Source: Streptomyces brasiliensis (lineage in GTDB: Bacteria; Actinomycetota; Actinomycetes; Streptomycetales; Streptomycetaceae). Taken from it: a stretch of 64,000 nt of DNA. Made by a program: the position numbers and the translations under genes. The stretch spans positions 186,001 to 250,000 of the forward strand of contig NZ_BMQA01000006.1 in assembly GCF_014647875.1 (NCBI RefSeq). The letters are read 5' to 3'. Shown here one piece after another: positions 45,676-55,461 of this stretch; the first letter of the stretch is position 1; the number at the start of each line of letters is the position of its first letter. The notes under the pieces were generated by a model that saw nothing but the letters and a program-made list of their open reading frames with translations, was not told the DNA's origin and searched no databases.

Positions 45676-46524
45676 TCAGTTGTCGATGCGGCCCTTCATC
45701 TCCGCCTCCATCTTCAGCAGCTCCTCGTTGGGTACGGCTCCGCCGAAGCGACGGTCGCGGGAGGCGAATTCGAGGCAGGCCCGCCACAGGTCGCGGCGGT
45801 CGAAGTCGGGCCACAGGACGTCCTGGAAGACCATCTCGGCGTACGCGCTCTGCCACAGAAGGTAGTTGGACGTGCGCTGCTCACCACTGGGCCGCAGGAA
45901 CAGGTCGACGTCCGGCATGTCCGGGTAGTACAGGTACTTCTGGACGGTCTTCTCGGTGATCTTCGCGGGGTCCAGCCGCCCCGCCTTCACGTCCTCCGCC
46001 AGCGCCTGCGCCGCGTCGGCGATCTCGGCGCGGCCGCCGTAGTTCATGCAGAAGTACAGCGTGAGCAGGTCGTTGTCCCTGGTCTGCTCCTGGGCGACCT
46101 GGAGCTCCTTGGCGACCGACTTCCACAGCTTGGGCATCCGGCCCACCCAGCGCACCCGGATGCCGAGTTCGTCGAGCTGGTCCCGGGTCTTGCGGATGAA
46201 GTCGCGGTTGAAGTTCATCAGGAAGCGCACCTCGTCGGGCGAGCGCTTCCAGTTCTCGGTGGAGAAGGCGTACAGGGAGATGTTGCGGACGCCGACCTCG
46301 ATCGAGCCCTGGAGGACGTCAAGCACCCGCTCGGCGCCGACCTTGTGCCCCTCGGTGCGCGGCAGCCCGCGCTCCTTGGCCCAGCGCCCGTTCCCGTCCA
46401 TGACGATCGCCACGTGGTTCGGGACCAGCTCGCCGGGGAGCTTCGGCGCGCGGGCGCCGGACGGGTGCGGCTCCGGCGTCTTGTACTCGCGGCGCTGGCG
46501 CCCCAGGATCCCGCGTACCACCAT
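45676..46524 (-). CDS. uppS: Isoprenyl transferase (undecaprenyl diphosphate synthase type)
   Basis: 282 residues from ATG at 46524. [20 protein letters not shown] contains the catalytic Asp and the signature of cis-prenyltransferases; [13 protein letters not shown] and [20 protein letters not shown] are the other conserved boxes. It extends allylic diphosphates with isopentenyl units to make the lipid carrier for cell-wall synthesis. It lies 37 bases downstream of recO, the usual actinobacterial order. Confidence 0.93.
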   Translation of the reverse strand: MVVRGILGRQRREYKTPEPHPSGARAPKLPGELVPNHVAIVMDGNGRWAKERGLPRTEGHKVGAERVLDVLQGSIEVGVRNISLYAFSTENWKRSPDEVRFLMNFNRDFIRKTRDQLDELGIRVRWVGRMPKLWKSVAKELQVAQEQTRDNDLLTLYFCMNYGGRAEIADAAQALAEDVKAGRLDPAKITEKTVQKYLYYPDMPDVDLFLRPSGEQRTSNYLLWQSAYAEMVFQDVLWPDFDRRDLWRACLEFASRDRRFGGAVPNEELLKMEAEMKGRIDN

Positions 46525-46561
46525 GTGCTTCTCGTCTCCTCTGTGGTGCTTACGACTGTGC

Positions 46562-47311
46562 TTACGACTTTTCCACGTACCTGAGCGAGCGCAGCCCGCG
46601 CTCCAGATGCCAGTGCAGGTAGGCGGACACCAGCCCGCTGCCCTCCCGGACGTACCGCGGCTCGCACGCGTCCGCGGTCTCCCAGTCTCCCGTAAGCAGC
46701 GCGCCGAGGAGGACGAGGGTCTGCGGCGACGGTACGACGCTGCCGGGCACCCGGCAGTCCACGCACACGGAGCCGCCGGAGGCGACCGAGAAGAAGCGGT
46801 TCGGTCCGGGCATGCCGCACTTGGCACAGTCACCGAAGCTGGGGGCGTAGCCGTTGACGGCGAGTGAGCGGAGCAGGAACGCGTCCAGGACGAGGTGCGG
46901 CGCGTGCTCACCGCGGGCGAGGGTGCGCAGGGCGCCGACGAGGAGCAGGTACTGCTGCACCGCCGGCTCGCCCTCGTGGTCCGTGAACCGCTCGGCGGCC
47001 TCCAGCATGGCGGTCCCGGCGGTGTAGCGGGCGTAGTCGCTGACGATCCCGCCGCCGTACGGCGCGATGGTCTCGCTCTGCGTGCAGAGCGGGAGCCCGC
47101 GCCCGACCAGCTCGCTCCCCCGCGCGAAGAACTGCACGTCGACGTGGGAGAAGGGCTCGAGCCGGGCCCCGAACTTGGATTTGGTCCGGCGCACGCCCCG
47201 TGCCACGGCCCGCACACGCCCGTGTCCCCGGGTGAGCAGCGTGATGATCCGGTCCGCCTCACCCAGCTTCTGGGTGCGCAGCACGATGCCGTCGTCGCGG
47301 AACAGACTCAT
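46562..47311 (-). CDS. recO: DNA repair protein RecO
   Basis: 249 residues from ATG at 47311. The N-terminal OB-fold starts [20 protein letters not shown] and [22 protein letters not shown]-terminal four-cysteine zinc site is seen as CAKCGMPGP and VCVDCRVP. RecO loads RecA with RecR and anneals strands during recombination repair. It is co-directional with uppS. Confidence 0.93.
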   Translation of the reverse strand: MSLFRDDGIVLRTQKLGEADRIITLLTRGHGRVRAVARGVRRTKSKFGARLEPFSHVDVQFFARGSELVGRGLPLCTQSETIAPYGGGIVSDYARYTAGTAMLEAAERFTDHEGEPAVQQYLLLVGALRTLARGEHAPHLVLDAFLLRSLAVNGYAPSFGDCAKCGMPGPNRFFSVASGGSVCVDCRVPGSVVPSPQTLVLLGALLTGDWETADACEPRYVREGSGLVSAYLHWHLERGLRSLRYVEKS

Positions 47312-47369
47312 GTCCCCATTCTGCCCGCACGGCCGAGGCGTGGGGGCGGGGGCCGTCTTCCGGGCGCCC

Positions 47370-47828
47370 TCACCGCAATCCCGGCTCCCCGAACCCCCGC
47401 GCATACCTCCGCTGCCACGGCGTCTCCACCGCCCGCCGGTCGTAGCCGCGCCGTACGAAGGCCACCGCCTCCTCGGGCGGTACCCCGTCCAGGACCGCCA
47501 GACAGGCCAGTGCCGTCCCGGTGCGGCCCCGGCCGCCTCCACAGGCGAGCTCCACGCGGTCCGTCGCCGCTCGTCTCCATGCCTCGGTGAGCAGGGAGCG
47601 GGCGGACGCGCGGTCCGTCGGGAGGCGGAAGTCCGGCCAGCGGAGCCAGGCCGACTCCCAGGGGACGGGCGGAGGGCGGTGGCCCAGGAGGTAGAGGCCG
47701 TACGACGGGGTCGGCGCCCCGGGCTCGAGCGGGCGGCGCAGGCCCCGGCCCCGTACCAGCCGGCCCGACGGCAGCCGCAGCACGCCCGGACCGCCCTCCT
47801 CCCACGGCTCCTCGCGCACGCTCACCAT
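47370..47828 (-). CDS. Protein-tyrosine/dual-specificity phosphatase-like protein
   Basis: 152 residues from ATG at 47828. The phosphatase loop is CGGGRGRTG (about residues 96-104), matching CX5R(S/T) with Cys as nucleophile. The general-acid region may be the WPDFRLPTD stretch near 65-73. There is no membrane segment. The target is unknown. It lies 10 bases from the FadR-type regulator gene upstream, in the same direction, so they may be co-transcribed. Confidence 0.82.
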   Translation of the reverse strand: MVSVREEPWEEGGPGVLRLPSGRLVRGRGLRRPLEPGAPTPSYGLYLLGHRPPPVPWESAWLRWPDFRLPTDRASARSLLTEAWRRAATDRVELACGGGRGRTGTALACLAVLDGVPPEEAVAFVRRGYDRRAVETPWQRRYARGFGEPGLR

Positions 47829-47838
47829 CGGCCCATTC

Positions 47839-48546
47839 TCAGCCCACCCCCCACGACCCCCGTACCGCCCGTGCCTCTATGCCCCGGAAGTGGACCGCCA
47901 TCGCCTGCTGCGCGCCCGCCGCGTCACGGGCGCGCAGGGCCGTCACGATGTCGCGGTGGCGGCGGACGGTCACGTCGGGGGCCGGGTCCGCCGTCCAGCC
48001 GCGGGCGCCCGCGACGCGGCGGAACACCGTCCAGAAGGCGCCGAGGAGCTGGGGGACGAGGGCGTTACCCAGCGAGACGTAGAGCAACTCGTGGAACTGG
48101 TGGTCCAGTTCGGGAAACGGGCGACCCGCGCGGCCGGCCAGTTCCATGCGGGTGACCACCGCTTCCAGCCGGTCCAGCTCCGCCTCCGTCACCGTCGTCG
48201 CGACCCGGCGGATCAGCCCCTCCTCCAGCACCTCCCGGACCTGGAGGATCTCGGCCAGCGCCCCGGGGTCGTCGGCGTGCCGGGTGAGGGTGCGGAAGGT
48301 GAGGCCGTCGACCAGCGGGGTCAGGGACGCCTGGCCGACGTACGTGCCGTAGCCGTGCCGGATCTCGACGATGTCGAGGGCCTGGAGCGCCTTGAGTGCC
48401 TCGCGGACGGAGTTGCGGCTGACGCCGAGGTCCTCCATCAGCTCCGCCTCGGTGGGCAGGGGCGCACCGGGACCGAGGCCGCGGTCGAGGATCAGCTGGA
48501 CGACCGCGCGTTGTATCCGGTTGTTCCTGGGCTCCCCGGCGGACAT
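47839..48546 (-). CDS. GntR/FadR-family regulator of the adjacent transport cluster
   Basis: 235 residues from ATG at 48546; ATG at 48555 is also possible. A winged helix (LPTEAELMEDLGVSRNSVRE, ALKALQALDIVEIRHGYGTY) is followed by an FCD domain (LAEILQVREVLEEGLIRRVA, with His residues in LDHQFHELL and VRRHRDIV for metal or ligand). It is divergent from the binding-protein gene. Two copies of a 15-base operator lie in the spacer, one at each promoter, so it likely represses both itself and the transporter until an acid sugar ligand binds. Confidence 0.88.
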   Translation of the reverse strand: MSAGEPRNNRIQRAVVQLILDRGLGPGAPLPTEAELMEDLGVSRNSVREALKALQALDIVEIRHGYGTYVGQASLTPLVDGLTFRTLTRHADDPGALAEILQVREVLEEGLIRRVATTVTEAELDRLEAVVTRMELAGRAGRPFPELDHQFHELLYVSLGNALVPQLLGAFWTVFRRVAGARGWTADPAPDVTVRRHRDIVTALRARDAAGAQQAMAVHFRGIEARAVRGSWGVG

Positions 48547-48567
48547 GCGCCGCATCGTACGCGCAGC

Positions 48568-48583
48568 GGACGTCCTACGTCCT
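48568..48583 (-). promoter_or_regulatory. FadR-type operator, regulator side
   Basis: Read on the minus strand it is AGGACGTAGGACGTCC, 22 bases before the regulator start. The same 15 bases (AGGACGTAGGACGTC) occur at 48713 on the plus strand. Confidence 0.6.
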
Positions 48584-48671
48584 ATCTCCCGACCCGACCA
48601 GGGCCAACTCCCGCCATTTCGCTACGCCATTGGTGCGACCTCTGGCGGCTACGCCATTCGTGTGCGATCCC

Positions 48672-48727
48672 TTGACCACCCCCGTGGGCCCTCTTATGGT
48701 CGCGCTGACCGCAGGACGTAGGACGTC
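48672..48727 (+). promoter_or_regulatory. Promoter of the transport operon with FadR-type operator (48713-48727)
   Basis: TTGACC (48672) and TATGGT (48695) are 17 bases apart. The predicted start near 48707 is followed at once by AGGACGTAGGACGTC, the same sequence as at the regulator's own promoter in opposite orientation. A repressor bound there would block initiation or early elongation. Confidence 0.6.
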
Positions 48728-48758
48728 GTATCTCCTCACCCACCTTGTTGGAGGAATC

Positions 48759-50405
48759 GTGCGCGACGACGTGATCCGCGACGTGACCCGCGACGTTCCG
48801 GCGCTGCACCGCCGGTCGTTCCTGAAGTACACCGGTGCCCTGGGCGCGGCGGCCGCCCTGTCCTCGTCGCTGGCGGCCTGCTCGTCCGGGCCGGAGTCGA
48901 CGAACGACACCGGCGGCGGAGGGAACGGCCAGGACCGGACGCTGACCGCCGTGATCGGGTACGGCAACGACGGCAGCTGGGACCCGACACAGACCGCGTC
49001 CGCGTTCTGCATGGCAGCCAACAACCATATCTACGAGGGCCTGCTCGACACCGACCCGATCTCGCGCGAGCCGTACGCGGCGCTGGCCACCCAGGTGCCC
49101 GCCGACCTCAACGCCACCACCTGGAAGTTCACGCTGCGGCCCGGCGCCACCTTCCACGACGGCAAGCCCGTCACCGCCGACGACGTCGTGTTCGTCTTCG
49201 ACCGGATCCTCGACCCGAACACGCAGACCCTCGCCAAGGGGTTCTTCGAGAGCTGGCTGAAGGAGGTCCGGAAGGTCGACGCGCAGACCGTCGAGCTGGA
49301 GCTCAAGTTCCCCTTCCCGGACGGGGTCTCCCGGCTCACCCTCGCGAAGATCATGCCGAAGCACGTGTTCTCGCAACCGGGTGCCTGGGACGACGCGATC
49401 AAGGGCAAGGCGGTCGGCTCGGGGCCGTACCGGCAGACCGCGCACCACCCGAAGTCGAACACCACCTTCGAGGCGTTCGAGGCCTACAACGGGCCGCGCA
49501 AGGCCGCGTTCAAGAAGATGAACTGGCTGACGATCGTCGATGCCGCGCCGCGCGTCGCCAAGATCTCCGGGTCCGGCGCGGGCGCGCAGATCGCCGACAA
49601 CATCCCGTACGCCAACATCACGCGTCTTGAGCAGGGCGGGCTGTCGGTCGCGGGCGGGGCCGGCATGAACAACCTGTTCCTGATGTTCAACACGAAGCAC
49701 AAGCCCTTCGACGACGTGCGGGTGCGGCAGGCGCTGCACTACGCGATCGACACCGGGAAGATGGTCGAGGTCGCGCTGAAGGGGCACGGGAAGCCGTCGT
49801 CGTCCTTCCTCAACGAGGGCAACCCCTCCTACCGGCGGGCCAAGACGGTCTACGACTACGACCCCGACAAGGCGAAGGCGCTGCTGAAGGCAGCGGGGGT
49901 CACGAATCTGAAGATCAACATTCTTGCCAACAACGTCAGTTGGATCGTCGACTGTCTGCCCACCATCAAGGCGTCGTGGGATGCGATCGGTGTCGAGACG
50001 ACACTGTCCCCGCAGGAGACCACGGCCGTCTTCACCAAGATGGACCAGAAGCAGGACTACCAGGTGGTCGCCGCCGCCTCGAACCCCAACCAGTTCGGCC
50101 TCGACGCCGACCTGATCATGCACTACAACTACGGGCCCACCAACCTCTGGATGCAGTACACCCGGTGGGCCGGTGACCCGGTCGCCAAGGCGCTCTTCAA
50201 GGACATGGACCGGGCCACCCGGGAGCCGGACCCGGAGAAGAAGAAGACGATGATCCAGGACTACATCGACGTCGTCGCCGAGCAGGCCGTGCTCTACCCG
50301 GTCGTCCACAACGAGCTGATGACCGCCTGGGACCCGAAGAAGCTCACCGGCATAAGGGCACAGCCGTATCCCGGCATCAACCTCCTCCAGGCCAAGTGGA
50401 CCTGA
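48759..50405 (+). CDS. ABC transporter substrate-binding lipoprotein (family 5), Tat-exported
   Basis: 548 residues from GTG at 48759 with GGAGG upstream. The signal has a Tat motif, RRSFLK (about residues 14-19), and lipobox LAAC (about 41-44). The mature part is a SBP_bac_5 (DppA/OppA-like) protein with LRPGATFHDGKPVTADDVVF and FDDVRVRQALHYAIDTGKMV. It binds an oligopeptide or, as the cluster suggests, sialic acid or a related compound. It heads an operon with a permease, a fused permease-ATPase, an ATPase and a lyase-family enzyme. Confidence 0.88.
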   Translation: MRDDVIRDVTRDVPALHRRSFLKYTGALGAAAALSSSLAACSSGPESTNDTGGGGNGQDRTLTAVIGYGNDGSWDPTQTASAFCMAANNHIYEGLLDTDPISREPYAALATQVPADLNATTWKFTLRPGATFHDGKPVTADDVVFVFDRILDPNTQTLAKGFFESWLKEVRKVDAQTVELELKFPFPDGVSRLTLAKIMPKHVFSQPGAWDDAIKGKAVGSGPYRQTAHHPKSNTTFEAFEAYNGPRKAAFKKMNWLTIVDAAPRVAKISGSGAGAQIADNIPYANITRLEQGGLSVAGGAGMNNLFLMFNTKHKPFDDVRVRQALHYAIDTGKMVEVALKGHGKPSSSFLNEGNPSYRRAKTVYDYDPDKAKALLKAAGVTNLKINILANNVSWIVDCLPTIKASWDAIGVETTLSPQETTAVFTKMDQKQDYQVVAAASNPNQFGLDADLIMHYNYGPTNLWMQYTRWAGDPVAKALFKDMDRATREPDPEKKKTMIQDYIDVVAEQAVLYPVVHNELMTAWDPKKLTGIRAQPYPGINLLQAKWT

Positions 50406-50409
50406 CGGC

Positions 50410-51369
50410 ATGACCACCGTCGTCAGGATCCTGCTGCGCCGCCTCGCCCTGCTGGTGCCGCTGATGCTCGGCATCGTGCTGTTCGTCTTCCTGGTGATGC
50501 GGTTCTCGGACGTCGACCCGGCGTCCGCGTTCTTCCAGGGCGCCAATCCGACACCCCGGCAACTGCACGACTTCCGGGAGCGCAACGGGCTGCTCGACCC
50601 GCTCCCGGTGCGCTACGTCCACTTCGTCGGCGACCTGCTCCACGGCGACCTGGGCACCAGTGCCCTGACCCGGGCGCCGGTCGTCGACCAGGTCACCACC
50701 GCGCTGCCGCTCACCCTCCAGCTCACCTTCCTGGGCCTGGCCGTCGCGGTGGTGCTGGCGCTGATCGGCGGGGTCACCGCGGCGATCTACCGGGACCGGC
50801 TGCCCGACCAGATCATCCGGGTCGTGTCCCTGACCGGGGTCGCCGCGCCCGGCTTCTGGCTCGCGCTGCTGATGATCCAGTACCTGGCGGTGGACCGCGG
50901 CTGGTTCCCGACCGGCGGCTACATCAACCCGGCCGACTCGTTCACCGGCTGGCTCAGGGCGATGACCCTGCCGGCGCTCGCGCTGTCGCTGCCGGTGGCG
51001 GCGCAGCTCACCCGGATCGTGCGGACGTCCGTGGTGGAGGAGCTGGACAAGGACTACGTCCGCACGGCGATCGGGAGCGGGTTGCCGCCGCGGGTGGTCG
51101 TCGGGCGGAACGTGCTCAGGAACGCCCTCATGAATCCGCTCACCGTGCTCGGTCTGCGGGTCGGCTATCTGCTGGGCGGGGCCGTCGTCATCGAGACGAT
51201 CTTCTCGCTGCCGGGCATGGGCAAGCTGATGATCGACGCCGTGCAGAACGGTGATCCGGCGGTCGTCCAGGGGGTCGTGCTGACGACAGCGGCCGGGTTC
51301 GTGGTGGTCAACCTCGTCATCGACATCCTCTATCTGCTGGTCAATCCAAGGCTGCGGGAGGCGACGTGA
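50410..51369 (+). CDS. ABC transporter permease, DppB type
   Basis: 319 residues from ATG at 50410, four bases after the binding-protein stop. Six hydrophobic helices are present, beginning LALLVPLMLGIVLFVFLVMR. The EAA-type loop reads DYVRTAIGSGLPPRVVVGRN. LRVGYLLGGAVVIETIFSLP is a DppB signature. It forms half of the membrane channel with the permease part of the next protein; its stop overlaps the next start. Confidence 0.9.
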   Translation: MTTVVRILLRRLALLVPLMLGIVLFVFLVMRFSDVDPASAFFQGANPTPRQLHDFRERNGLLDPLPVRYVHFVGDLLHGDLGTSALTRAPVVDQVTTALPLTLQLTFLGLAVAVVLALIGGVTAAIYRDRLPDQIIRVVSLTGVAAPGFWLALLMIQYLAVDRGWFPTGGYINPADSFTGWLRAMTLPALALSLPVAAQLTRIVRTSVVEELDKDYVRTAIGSGLPPRVVVGRNVLRNALMNPLTVLGLRVGYLLGGAVVIETIFSLPGMGKLMIDAVQNGDPAVVQGVVLTTAAGFVVVNLVIDILYLLVNPRLREAT

Positions 51370-53348
51370 TGGTCACGCGCAAGGAGCTCACCGCGCGGCT
51401 CTCCCGGCCCGGCGTCCGGCTGCTCGGCTGGCGCAGGCTGCCGCCGCTGTCGAAGGCGGCCGTCTGCTTCCTGGCCGTCGTCGTGCTGACGGCCCTGCTG
51501 GCGCCGGTCCTTTCCCCCGACGACCCGCTCGACCAGCAGCCCCCGGTGGACGGCACCGGGCATCCGTCCGCCGAGCACTGGATGGGGCAGGACAGCCTCG
51601 GCCGGGACATCCTCAGCCGGCTGATGTACGGGGCCCGCTGGTCCCTCGCCATCGGGCTCGGCGCGACCGCGCTCGCGCTGGTGGTGGGAGCGCTGATCGG
51701 TGCGGTGGCCGCGACCTCGCGCAAGGCCGTCGACGAGACGTTGATGCGCTGTCTCGACGTGGTGATGGCGTTTCCGGGCATCGCGCTGGCCGCCGTGCTG
51801 GTCGCGGTGTTCGGCGGCGGCATCACCGTACTGATCTGCGCCATCGCGTTCCTGTTCACGCCGCCGACGGCCCGGGTCGTCCGGGCGAACGTGCTGGATC
51901 AGTACGGCGAGGACTACGTCACGGCGGAACGGGTCATCGGCGCCCGCACCCCGCACATCGTGCTGCGGCACGTGGCGATCAACTGCGCGGCCCCGGTGCT
52001 GGTGTTCTGCACGGTGCAGGTCGCCGAGGCCATCGTCTTCGAGGCGTCGCTGTCCTTCATCGGCGCCGGTGTACGGCCGCCGGACCCGTCGTGGGGCAGT
52101 GTCATCGCGGACGGCAAGAACATGGTGCTGACCGGCGGCTGGTGGGCGACCGTCTTCCCCGGGCTGCTGATGCTGATCACCGTCCTGTCGCTGAACATCC
52201 TCTCCGAGGGCGTCTCGGACGCGTGGGCGGCTCCGGCGGCCCGTGAGGTGGCGGCGGCGCCCGAGGAGGACCGGCTGGAGGCGCCGGAGCCGAGCAGCGG
52301 TGAGGTGATCCAGCTGCCCGGCCTGGACCGGGCGGCCCAGCGGCTGCGCTCGCGGGCCCGGCCGCTGCCGGACGCGGACGGGCAGCCGGTGCTCGCGGTG
52401 GAGAACCTCGCCATCGGCTTCGAGGGCCGGCACCGGGGGGTGGACATCGTCGACGGGATCAGCTTCGAGGTGCGCCCCGGTGAGGTCCTGGGCCTGGTGG
52501 GCGAATCGGGCTGCGGCAAGTCGCTGACCGCGCTGACGATCATGGGGCTGCAGCCGAGGAACGCCCGCGTCCGGGGCCAGGTCCGCTTCAACCAGCGGGA
52601 CCTGCTGGCGGAGCCGATGCGTGTGCGGCGGCGGCTGCTCGGCCACGAGATGGCGATGGTCTACCAGGACGCCCTGTCCTCTCTGAACCCGGCGATGACC
52701 ATCCGCGCCCAGCTGGGGCAACTGGTGCGGCGCGGCGGCCGTCGCAGTCCGCAGGAACTGCTCACCCTGGTCGGCCTCGACCCCGAGCGCACCCTGCGCA
52801 GCTATCCGCACGAACTCTCCGGCGGCCAGCGCCAGCGGGTGCTGATCGCCATGGCCCTGTCCCGGGACCCGAAGCTGATCGTCGCCGACGAGCCGACGAC
52901 CGCCCTGGACGTCACCGTGCAGGCGCAGGTCATGGAGCTGCTGCTGAGGCTGCGCGAGGAGCTGGGCTTCGCGCTGATCCTGGTCTCGCACGATCTGGCA
53001 CTGGTCGCGGACGTCACCGACCGGGTGGTGGTGATGTACGGCGGGCAGATCGTGGAGACGGGCGTCACCGCCGATCTGGTGGCGGCGCCGGCCCACCACT
53101 ACACGCGCGGTCTGCTCGGCAGCGTGCTGTCGCTGGAGTCGGCGGCCGAGCGCATGACGCAGATCCGGGGCGTCGTCCCCTCCCCGGCCGACTTCCCGGC
53201 GGGCTGCCGTTTCGCCGACCGCTGCACGGCGGCGAGCGAGGTGTGCCGGACGACGGCCCCCGCCCTGGCCGGTACCCGCACGCACACGGCGGCCTGCCAC
53301 CATCCGGCGGTGGACCTGGTGACGACCGAGAGCGAGGCCGTGAAGTGA
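51369..53348 (+). CDS. Fused ABC permease (DppC type) and ATPase (DppD type)
   Basis: 659 residues from ATG at 51369; GTG at 51366 is an alternative. Residues 1-290 are a DppC-like permease ([40 protein letters not shown]). After a Glu/Pro-rich linker (about 290-340) comes a full ATPase: Walker [16 protein letters not shown], signature [15 protein letters not shown], Walker [13 protein letters not shown], and the C-terminal Cys-containing oligopeptide domain ([14 protein letters not shown]). Normally these are two genes. A fused component of this kind is known from SatC of the Haemophilus ducreyi sialic-acid transporter. Confidence 0.9.
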   Translation: MVTRKELTARLSRPGVRLLGWRRLPPLSKAAVCFLAVVVLTALLAPVLSPDDPLDQQPPVDGTGHPSAEHWMGQDSLGRDILSRLMYGARWSLAIGLGATALALVVGALIGAVAATSRKAVDETLMRCLDVVMAFPGIALAAVLVAVFGGGITVLICAIAFLFTPPTARVVRANVLDQYGEDYVTAERVIGARTPHIVLRHVAINCAAPVLVFCTVQVAEAIVFEASLSFIGAGVRPPDPSWGSVIADGKNMVLTGGWWATVFPGLLMLITVLSLNILSEGVSDAWAAPAAREVAAAPEEDRLEAPEPSSGEVIQLPGLDRAAQRLRSRARPLPDADGQPVLAVENLAIGFEGRHRGVDIVDGISFEVRPGEVLGLVGESGCGKSLTALTIMGLQPRNARVRGQVRFNQRDLLAEPMRVRRRLLGHEMAMVYQDALSSLNPAMTIRAQLGQLVRRGGRRSPQELLTLVGLDPERTLRSYPHELSGGQRQRVLIAMALSRDPKLIVADEPTTALDVTVQAQVMELLLRLREELGFALILVSHDLALVADVTDRVVVMYGGQIVETGVTADLVAAPAHHYTRGLLGSVLSLESAAERMTQIRGVVPSPADFPAGCRFADRCTAASEVCRTTAPALAGTRTHTAACHHPAVDLVTTESEAVK

Positions 53349-54361
53349 ACGCCGTCGTCGAGGTCTCCGGCGCCCATGTCGTCCACAGGGCCCGCACCGG
53401 CGGGGTGTTCACCCGGGACCGGGTGTACGCCCTGACCGGCGCCGATCTCGCCGTGGCGCCCGGGGAGACGGTCGGGGTGGTCGGTGAGTCGGGATGCGGG
53501 AAGTCGACGCTGGCGAAGGTGCTGGTGGGCATCCAGCGGCCGGCGGCCGGGACGGTGACCTTCCACGGTCGCGACCTGTGGTCCCTGCCACCTGCCGAGC
53601 GCCGGGCGACCGTGGGCGCTAGCACCGGGATGATCTTCCAGGACCCGGCGACGGCCCTGAACCGCCGGCTGCCGGTGCGACGGATCCTGCGCGACCCACT
53701 GGACGTCCACCATCACGGTTCCAAGGCTCGACGGGACGAGCGGGTACGGGAGTTGATGGCCCTGGTCGGCCTGCCGAGGGCGCTTGCCGACGCCCTGCCC
53801 GGGCAGCTCTCCGGCGGTCAGCGACAGCGCGTCGCCATCGCCCGCGCGCTGGCGCTCGACCCCGATCTCGTGGTCGCCGACGAGCCGACGAGCGCCCTGG
53901 ACGTGTCCGTGCGCGCCCAGATCCTCAACCTCCTGCTCAACCTGAAGGAGCGACTGGGCCTTGCCCTGGTGTTCGTCTCGCACGACATCCAGACCGTACG
54001 GCGGATGAGCGACCGCGTGATCACCATGTACCTGGGCCGGATCGTCGAGGAGACCCCGGCCGACCGGGTGACGGACCAGGCCCGCCATCCGTACACCCGC
54101 GCCCTGTTCTCCGCGACGCCCGGTCTGCTCGACCCGATCGACCCGATCCCGCTGACGGGGCCGGTGCCGTCGGCGACCCGGCCGCCCAGCGGCTGCCCGT
54201 TCCGCACCCGCTGCTGGAAGGCGGACGAAGTGTGCACAACCGTCATGCCGGACTTTTCGGTCGCGTCGCGCCCAGAACATCGCTACCGTTGTCACCATCC
54301 TGTGGAGGAGGACCAGTCGACCCGCGACCTGGTTCGCCAGAGTCTTCCCAGGGAGCCCTGA
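53345..54361 (+). CDS. ABC transporter ATPase, DppF type
   Basis: 338 residues from GTG at 53345, overlapping the previous stop by GTGA. Walker A is [15 protein letters not shown], the signature [15 protein letters not shown] and Walker B LVVADEPTSALD. The C-terminal oligopeptide_ABC domain has PFRTRCWKADEVC. It pairs with the ATPase half of the fused protein to drive import. Its stop overlaps the start of the lyase-family gene by one base. Confidence 0.9.
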   Translation: MNAVVEVSGAHVVHRARTGGVFTRDRVYALTGADLAVAPGETVGVVGESGCGKSTLAKVLVGIQRPAAGTVTFHGRDLWSLPPAERRATVGASTGMIFQDPATALNRRLPVRRILRDPLDVHHHGSKARRDERVRELMALVGLPRALADALPGQLSGGQRQRVAIARALALDPDLVVADEPTSALDVSVRAQILNLLLNLKERLGLALVFVSHDIQTVRRMSDRVITMYLGRIVEETPADRVTDQARHPYTRALFSATPGLLDPIDPIPLTGPVPSATRPPSGCPFRTRCWKADEVCTTVMPDFSVASRPEHRYRCHHPVEEDQSTRDLVRQSLPREP

Positions 54362-55296
54362 TGACGTTTCCCACCCCGCTGACCGGTGTCGTCCCGCCCG
54401 TCTGCACGCCCCTGACCCCGGACCGCGAAGTGGACGTCCCCTCGCTGATCAGGCTGGTGGACCAGCTGGTGGAGGCGGGGGTGCACGGGCTGTTCGTGCT
54501 CGGCTCGACCTCCGAGGCCGCCTATCTGACGGACCGGCAGCGCAGGCTGGTCACCGAGACGGTGACCGGCCATGTCGCCGGTCAGCTGCCCGTCCTGGCG
54601 GGCGCGATCGACATGACGACCGCCCGGGTCCTCGACCATGTCGCCGACGCCACGGCGGCCGGCGCGGACGCGGTCGTCGTCACCGCCCCCTTCTACACCC
54701 GCACCCACCCGTCCGAGATCGCCCGCCACTTCCGGCTGATCGCGGCCCGCAGCACCGTCCCGGTCGTCGCGTACGACATCCCGGTCGCCGTCCACACCAA
54801 GCTCCCCGCCGAGCTGGTCCTGGAGCTGGCCTCCGACGGCGCGCTCGCCGGGCTGAAGGACTCCAGCGGCGACCTGGCCGCTTTCCGCGAGGTCGTCACC
54901 GGCGCCCAGCACCGCCCGGACACCACCGGTTTCGCCGTGCTCACAGGCTCCGAGCTGCTCGTCGACGCGGCGCTGGCGCTGGGCGCCGACGGTGCCGTGC
55001 CCGGTCTCGCCAACGTCGACCCGCACGGTTACGTCCGCCTCTACCGGCTGTGCCGCGCGGGCGACTGGGCCGGCGCGCGGGCCGAACAGGAGCGGCTGTG
55101 CACGCTGTTCGGCATGGTGCGGGTCGGGGACCCGGCGCGGATGGGCGGCAGCTCGTCGGCCCTCGGGGCGTTCAAGGCGGCACTGCAGCTGCGCGGCATG
55201 ATCGACTGCCCGGCGACCGCCGAGCCGCAGGTCCCGCTGTCGGCGGAGGAGACCGAGCGGGTGGGCAAGTTCCTGGCGGCCGCCGGGCTGCTCTAG
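54361..55296 (+). CDS. Dihydrodipicolinate synthase / N-acetylneuraminate lyase family protein
   Basis: 311 residues from ATG at 54361. The class I aldolase barrel has the GSTSEAAYLT phosphate/carboxylate-binding loop (about residues 49-58), a catalytic Tyr in VVAYDIPVAVH (about 139) and the Schiff-base Lys in LAGLKDSSGD (about 166). In a cluster with a sialic-acid-type transporter, FadR regulator and sialidase, N-acetylneuraminate cleavage to ManNAc and pyruvate is the best guess, but other 2-keto-acid aldolase roles fit. No other nan or nag genes lie in the window. Confidence 0.8.
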   Translation: MTFPTPLTGVVPPVCTPLTPDREVDVPSLIRLVDQLVEAGVHGLFVLGSTSEAAYLTDRQRRLVTETVTGHVAGQLPVLAGAIDMTTARVLDHVADATAAGADAVVVTAPFYTRTHPSEIARHFRLIAARSTVPVVAYDIPVAVHTKLPAELVLELASDGALAGLKDSSGDLAAFREVVTGAQHRPDTTGFAVLTGSELLVDAALALGADGAVPGLANVDPHGYVRLYRLCRAGDWAGARAEQERLCTLFGMVRVGDPARMGGSSSALGAFKAALQLRGMIDCPATAEPQVPLSAEETERVGKFLAAAGLL

Positions 55297-55457
55297 TGCT
55301 GTGGCCGGGAAGGCTTGCCGGGAAGCTCGCGGCGTCCGGTGCGGTGCCTCGCAAGGCGGAGCGTCACCCGCGTACTGGATGTACTCGGGTGACGCGACAA
55401 CGCCGCGAGGTGCCGTGCCGGGCGTCGCGAGCCGGTGAACCTTTCCGGTCACAGCAC
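55296..55457. repeat. 162-bp near-palindromic element (MITE-like), copy 2
   Basis: It has the same ends and length as the copy at 40243 with two base differences (C for T at the 19th base, C for A near base 53). It starts on the TAG stop of the lyase-family gene and lies 4 bases before the end of the convergent sialidase gene. Confidence 0.85.
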
Positions 55458-55461
55458 TGGC

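Noticed and set aside
45676..47262. A 528-codon frame running through recO into uppS
   Set aside because: The first part is the wrong frame of recO; uppS starts at 46524.
54292..55452. Possible protein starting MTGKVHRLATPGTA inside the 162-bp repeat (both copies)
   Set aside because: It begins inside a palindromic repeat and continues antisense to a real gene. The shared part is only the translated repeat.
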